Source of the DNA: Archivesica marissinica
Lineage: Eukaryota > Mollusca > Bivalvia > Venerida > Vesicomyidae
NCBI GenBank assembly: GCA_014843695.1
Contig: CM026394.1
Span: 41,745,823 to 41,809,822, forward strand
Reading direction: 5' to 3'
Length of the DNA stretch: 64,000 bases
The notes beneath the pieces are model-generated. The model was not told the origin of the DNA. It did not search any database and worked only from the letters and a program-made list of their open reading frames with translations. This document shows, one piece after another, positions 63,370 to 64,000 of the stretch (within the stretch, counting starts at the first letter, position 1; each line of letters starts with the position of its first letter). The position numbers and the translations under genes are program-made.

Positions 63370-64000
63370 CTACACGAGGTAACAAATACTTTCTGTTAAT
63401 ATACCTTATGCTATGTAAACCATGAATATGCTGGAGTTCCAGCCTCCCACTATTTCTTCCAGTACACGAAATGTGATTGACATAAGGACACAACTAACAC
63501 ATTAAATTAGTACGCAGTGCGGTTTATCGTTAAGGACCATCCATGTTGGAATCACAAATGTTTCACTTTTTTACTTCTGACAGTTGATATTATCAGAAAC
63601 TCAATACGGCTCAATTAATGGTATCGGTGTTAAAATATATGTATATGACTGTCCAGGCAACTATATATCTAGGCCTGTTCCCAGGTTACTCTATCAGATG
63701 AGTGTACTTAACAAATATTTCAAGCCTTACACACTTTCATAGAAAAATCCAAACGCTTCGACTGAACTACCATGCATTCCAGTACTCTGCACGGACTTCT
63801 GTGCCAACAGTCGTTCCATATTTACTTTCTTTTTCTCATATTCTTCTCAGTCAACATAGTTGTCCGATTACCGCAGTGGTTAGCACGCTCGCTCCTCACC
63901 AATGCCACCGGGTTCGGTCATCCCTCATGAGTGACCACATATTCAAACGCTTCAACTGCATTCCAATGCTCTGCCCGGACTTCTGCACCAATAGCCATTC
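63370..64000. other. Upstream intron with MITE-7 copy, tRNA-like repeat and a duplicated segment
   Basis: 63535-63690 is an inverse MITE-7 copy. 63862-63935 has a tRNA-like stretch (GCAGTGGTTAGCACGCTCGC, GGGTTCGGTC), probably a fourth SINE type. 63728-63815 and 63937-64000 share CGGACTTCTG, ATTCCA and AAACGCTTC motifs in the same order, a diverged direct duplication on both sides of the tRNA-like stretch. Confidence 0.5.

Overview
The window is animal nuclear DNA, most likely from a lophotrochozoan and probably a bivalve or other mollusc. The grounds are two intron-rich, animal-type genes with GT-AG introns, several tRNA-derived SINE families, an L1/Tx1-like LINE, Tc1-like and THAP-containing DNA transposons and many small inverted-repeat elements. 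The mollusc placement rests on the general look of the SINEs and the protein sequences and was not searched; the animal placement is firm.

Two genes lie tail to tail. On the + strand, the last three exons of the mismatch-repair gene MLH1 (positions 1184 to 2676) end with the conserved C-terminus LYKVFERC. On the - strand, 21 exons spread from 63369 down to 2925 join without a frame break into 1041 residues of a full-length-type ABCB1 (P-glycoprotein/MDR) transporter. They cover the end of transmembrane domain 1, nucleotide-binding domain 1, the linker, transmembrane domain 2, nucleotide-binding domain 2 and the stop. Only the N-terminal part lies beyond the right edge. Both nucleotide-binding domains keep Walker A, Q-loop, LSGGQ, Walker B and H-loop, so the gene looks functional. 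The stop codons are 248 bp apart.

The rest is intron filled with repeats. About 25 kb of the 64 kb is minisatellite: more than twenty arrays with units of about 15 to 75 bp, the largest at 6308-12634 (6.3 kb), 58905-61858 (3 kb), 3361-5649 and 36012-38273 (2.3 kb each). Between them lie three SINE families, here called A (tRNA head, conserved body, tail ending in a GTAAAACCCGAA-like motif), B and C, a dead LINE (about 13885-17310), two Tc1-like elements (48992-49905 and 50661-51545), a THAP-domain element with long inverted arms (53921-55966), a near-perfect 116-bp-arm palindrome (55385-55628) and many MITE-like elements, some nested.

The most striking result is that four minisatellites of the ABCB1 gene are built from its own exon-intron junctions. 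Arrays at exon 19 (5' splice site), exon 18 (5' splice site), exon 12 (5' splice site) and exon 6 (3' splice site) repeat a unit that contains exon sequence, the splice site and adjoining intron. The true exon therefore sits at the edge of a row of decoy splice sites, over a hundred in the exon 19 case. That array has no stop codon over about 5.8 kb or more in any of the three minus-strand frames, one of which continues exon 19. Other arrays grew inside a SINE (32854-34368) and inside MITEs (17450-18560, 24517-25061), so their seeds can also be read.

No bacterial, CRISPR or viral system is present. The long open frames inside the arrays are by-products of repetition and are not annotated as genes.
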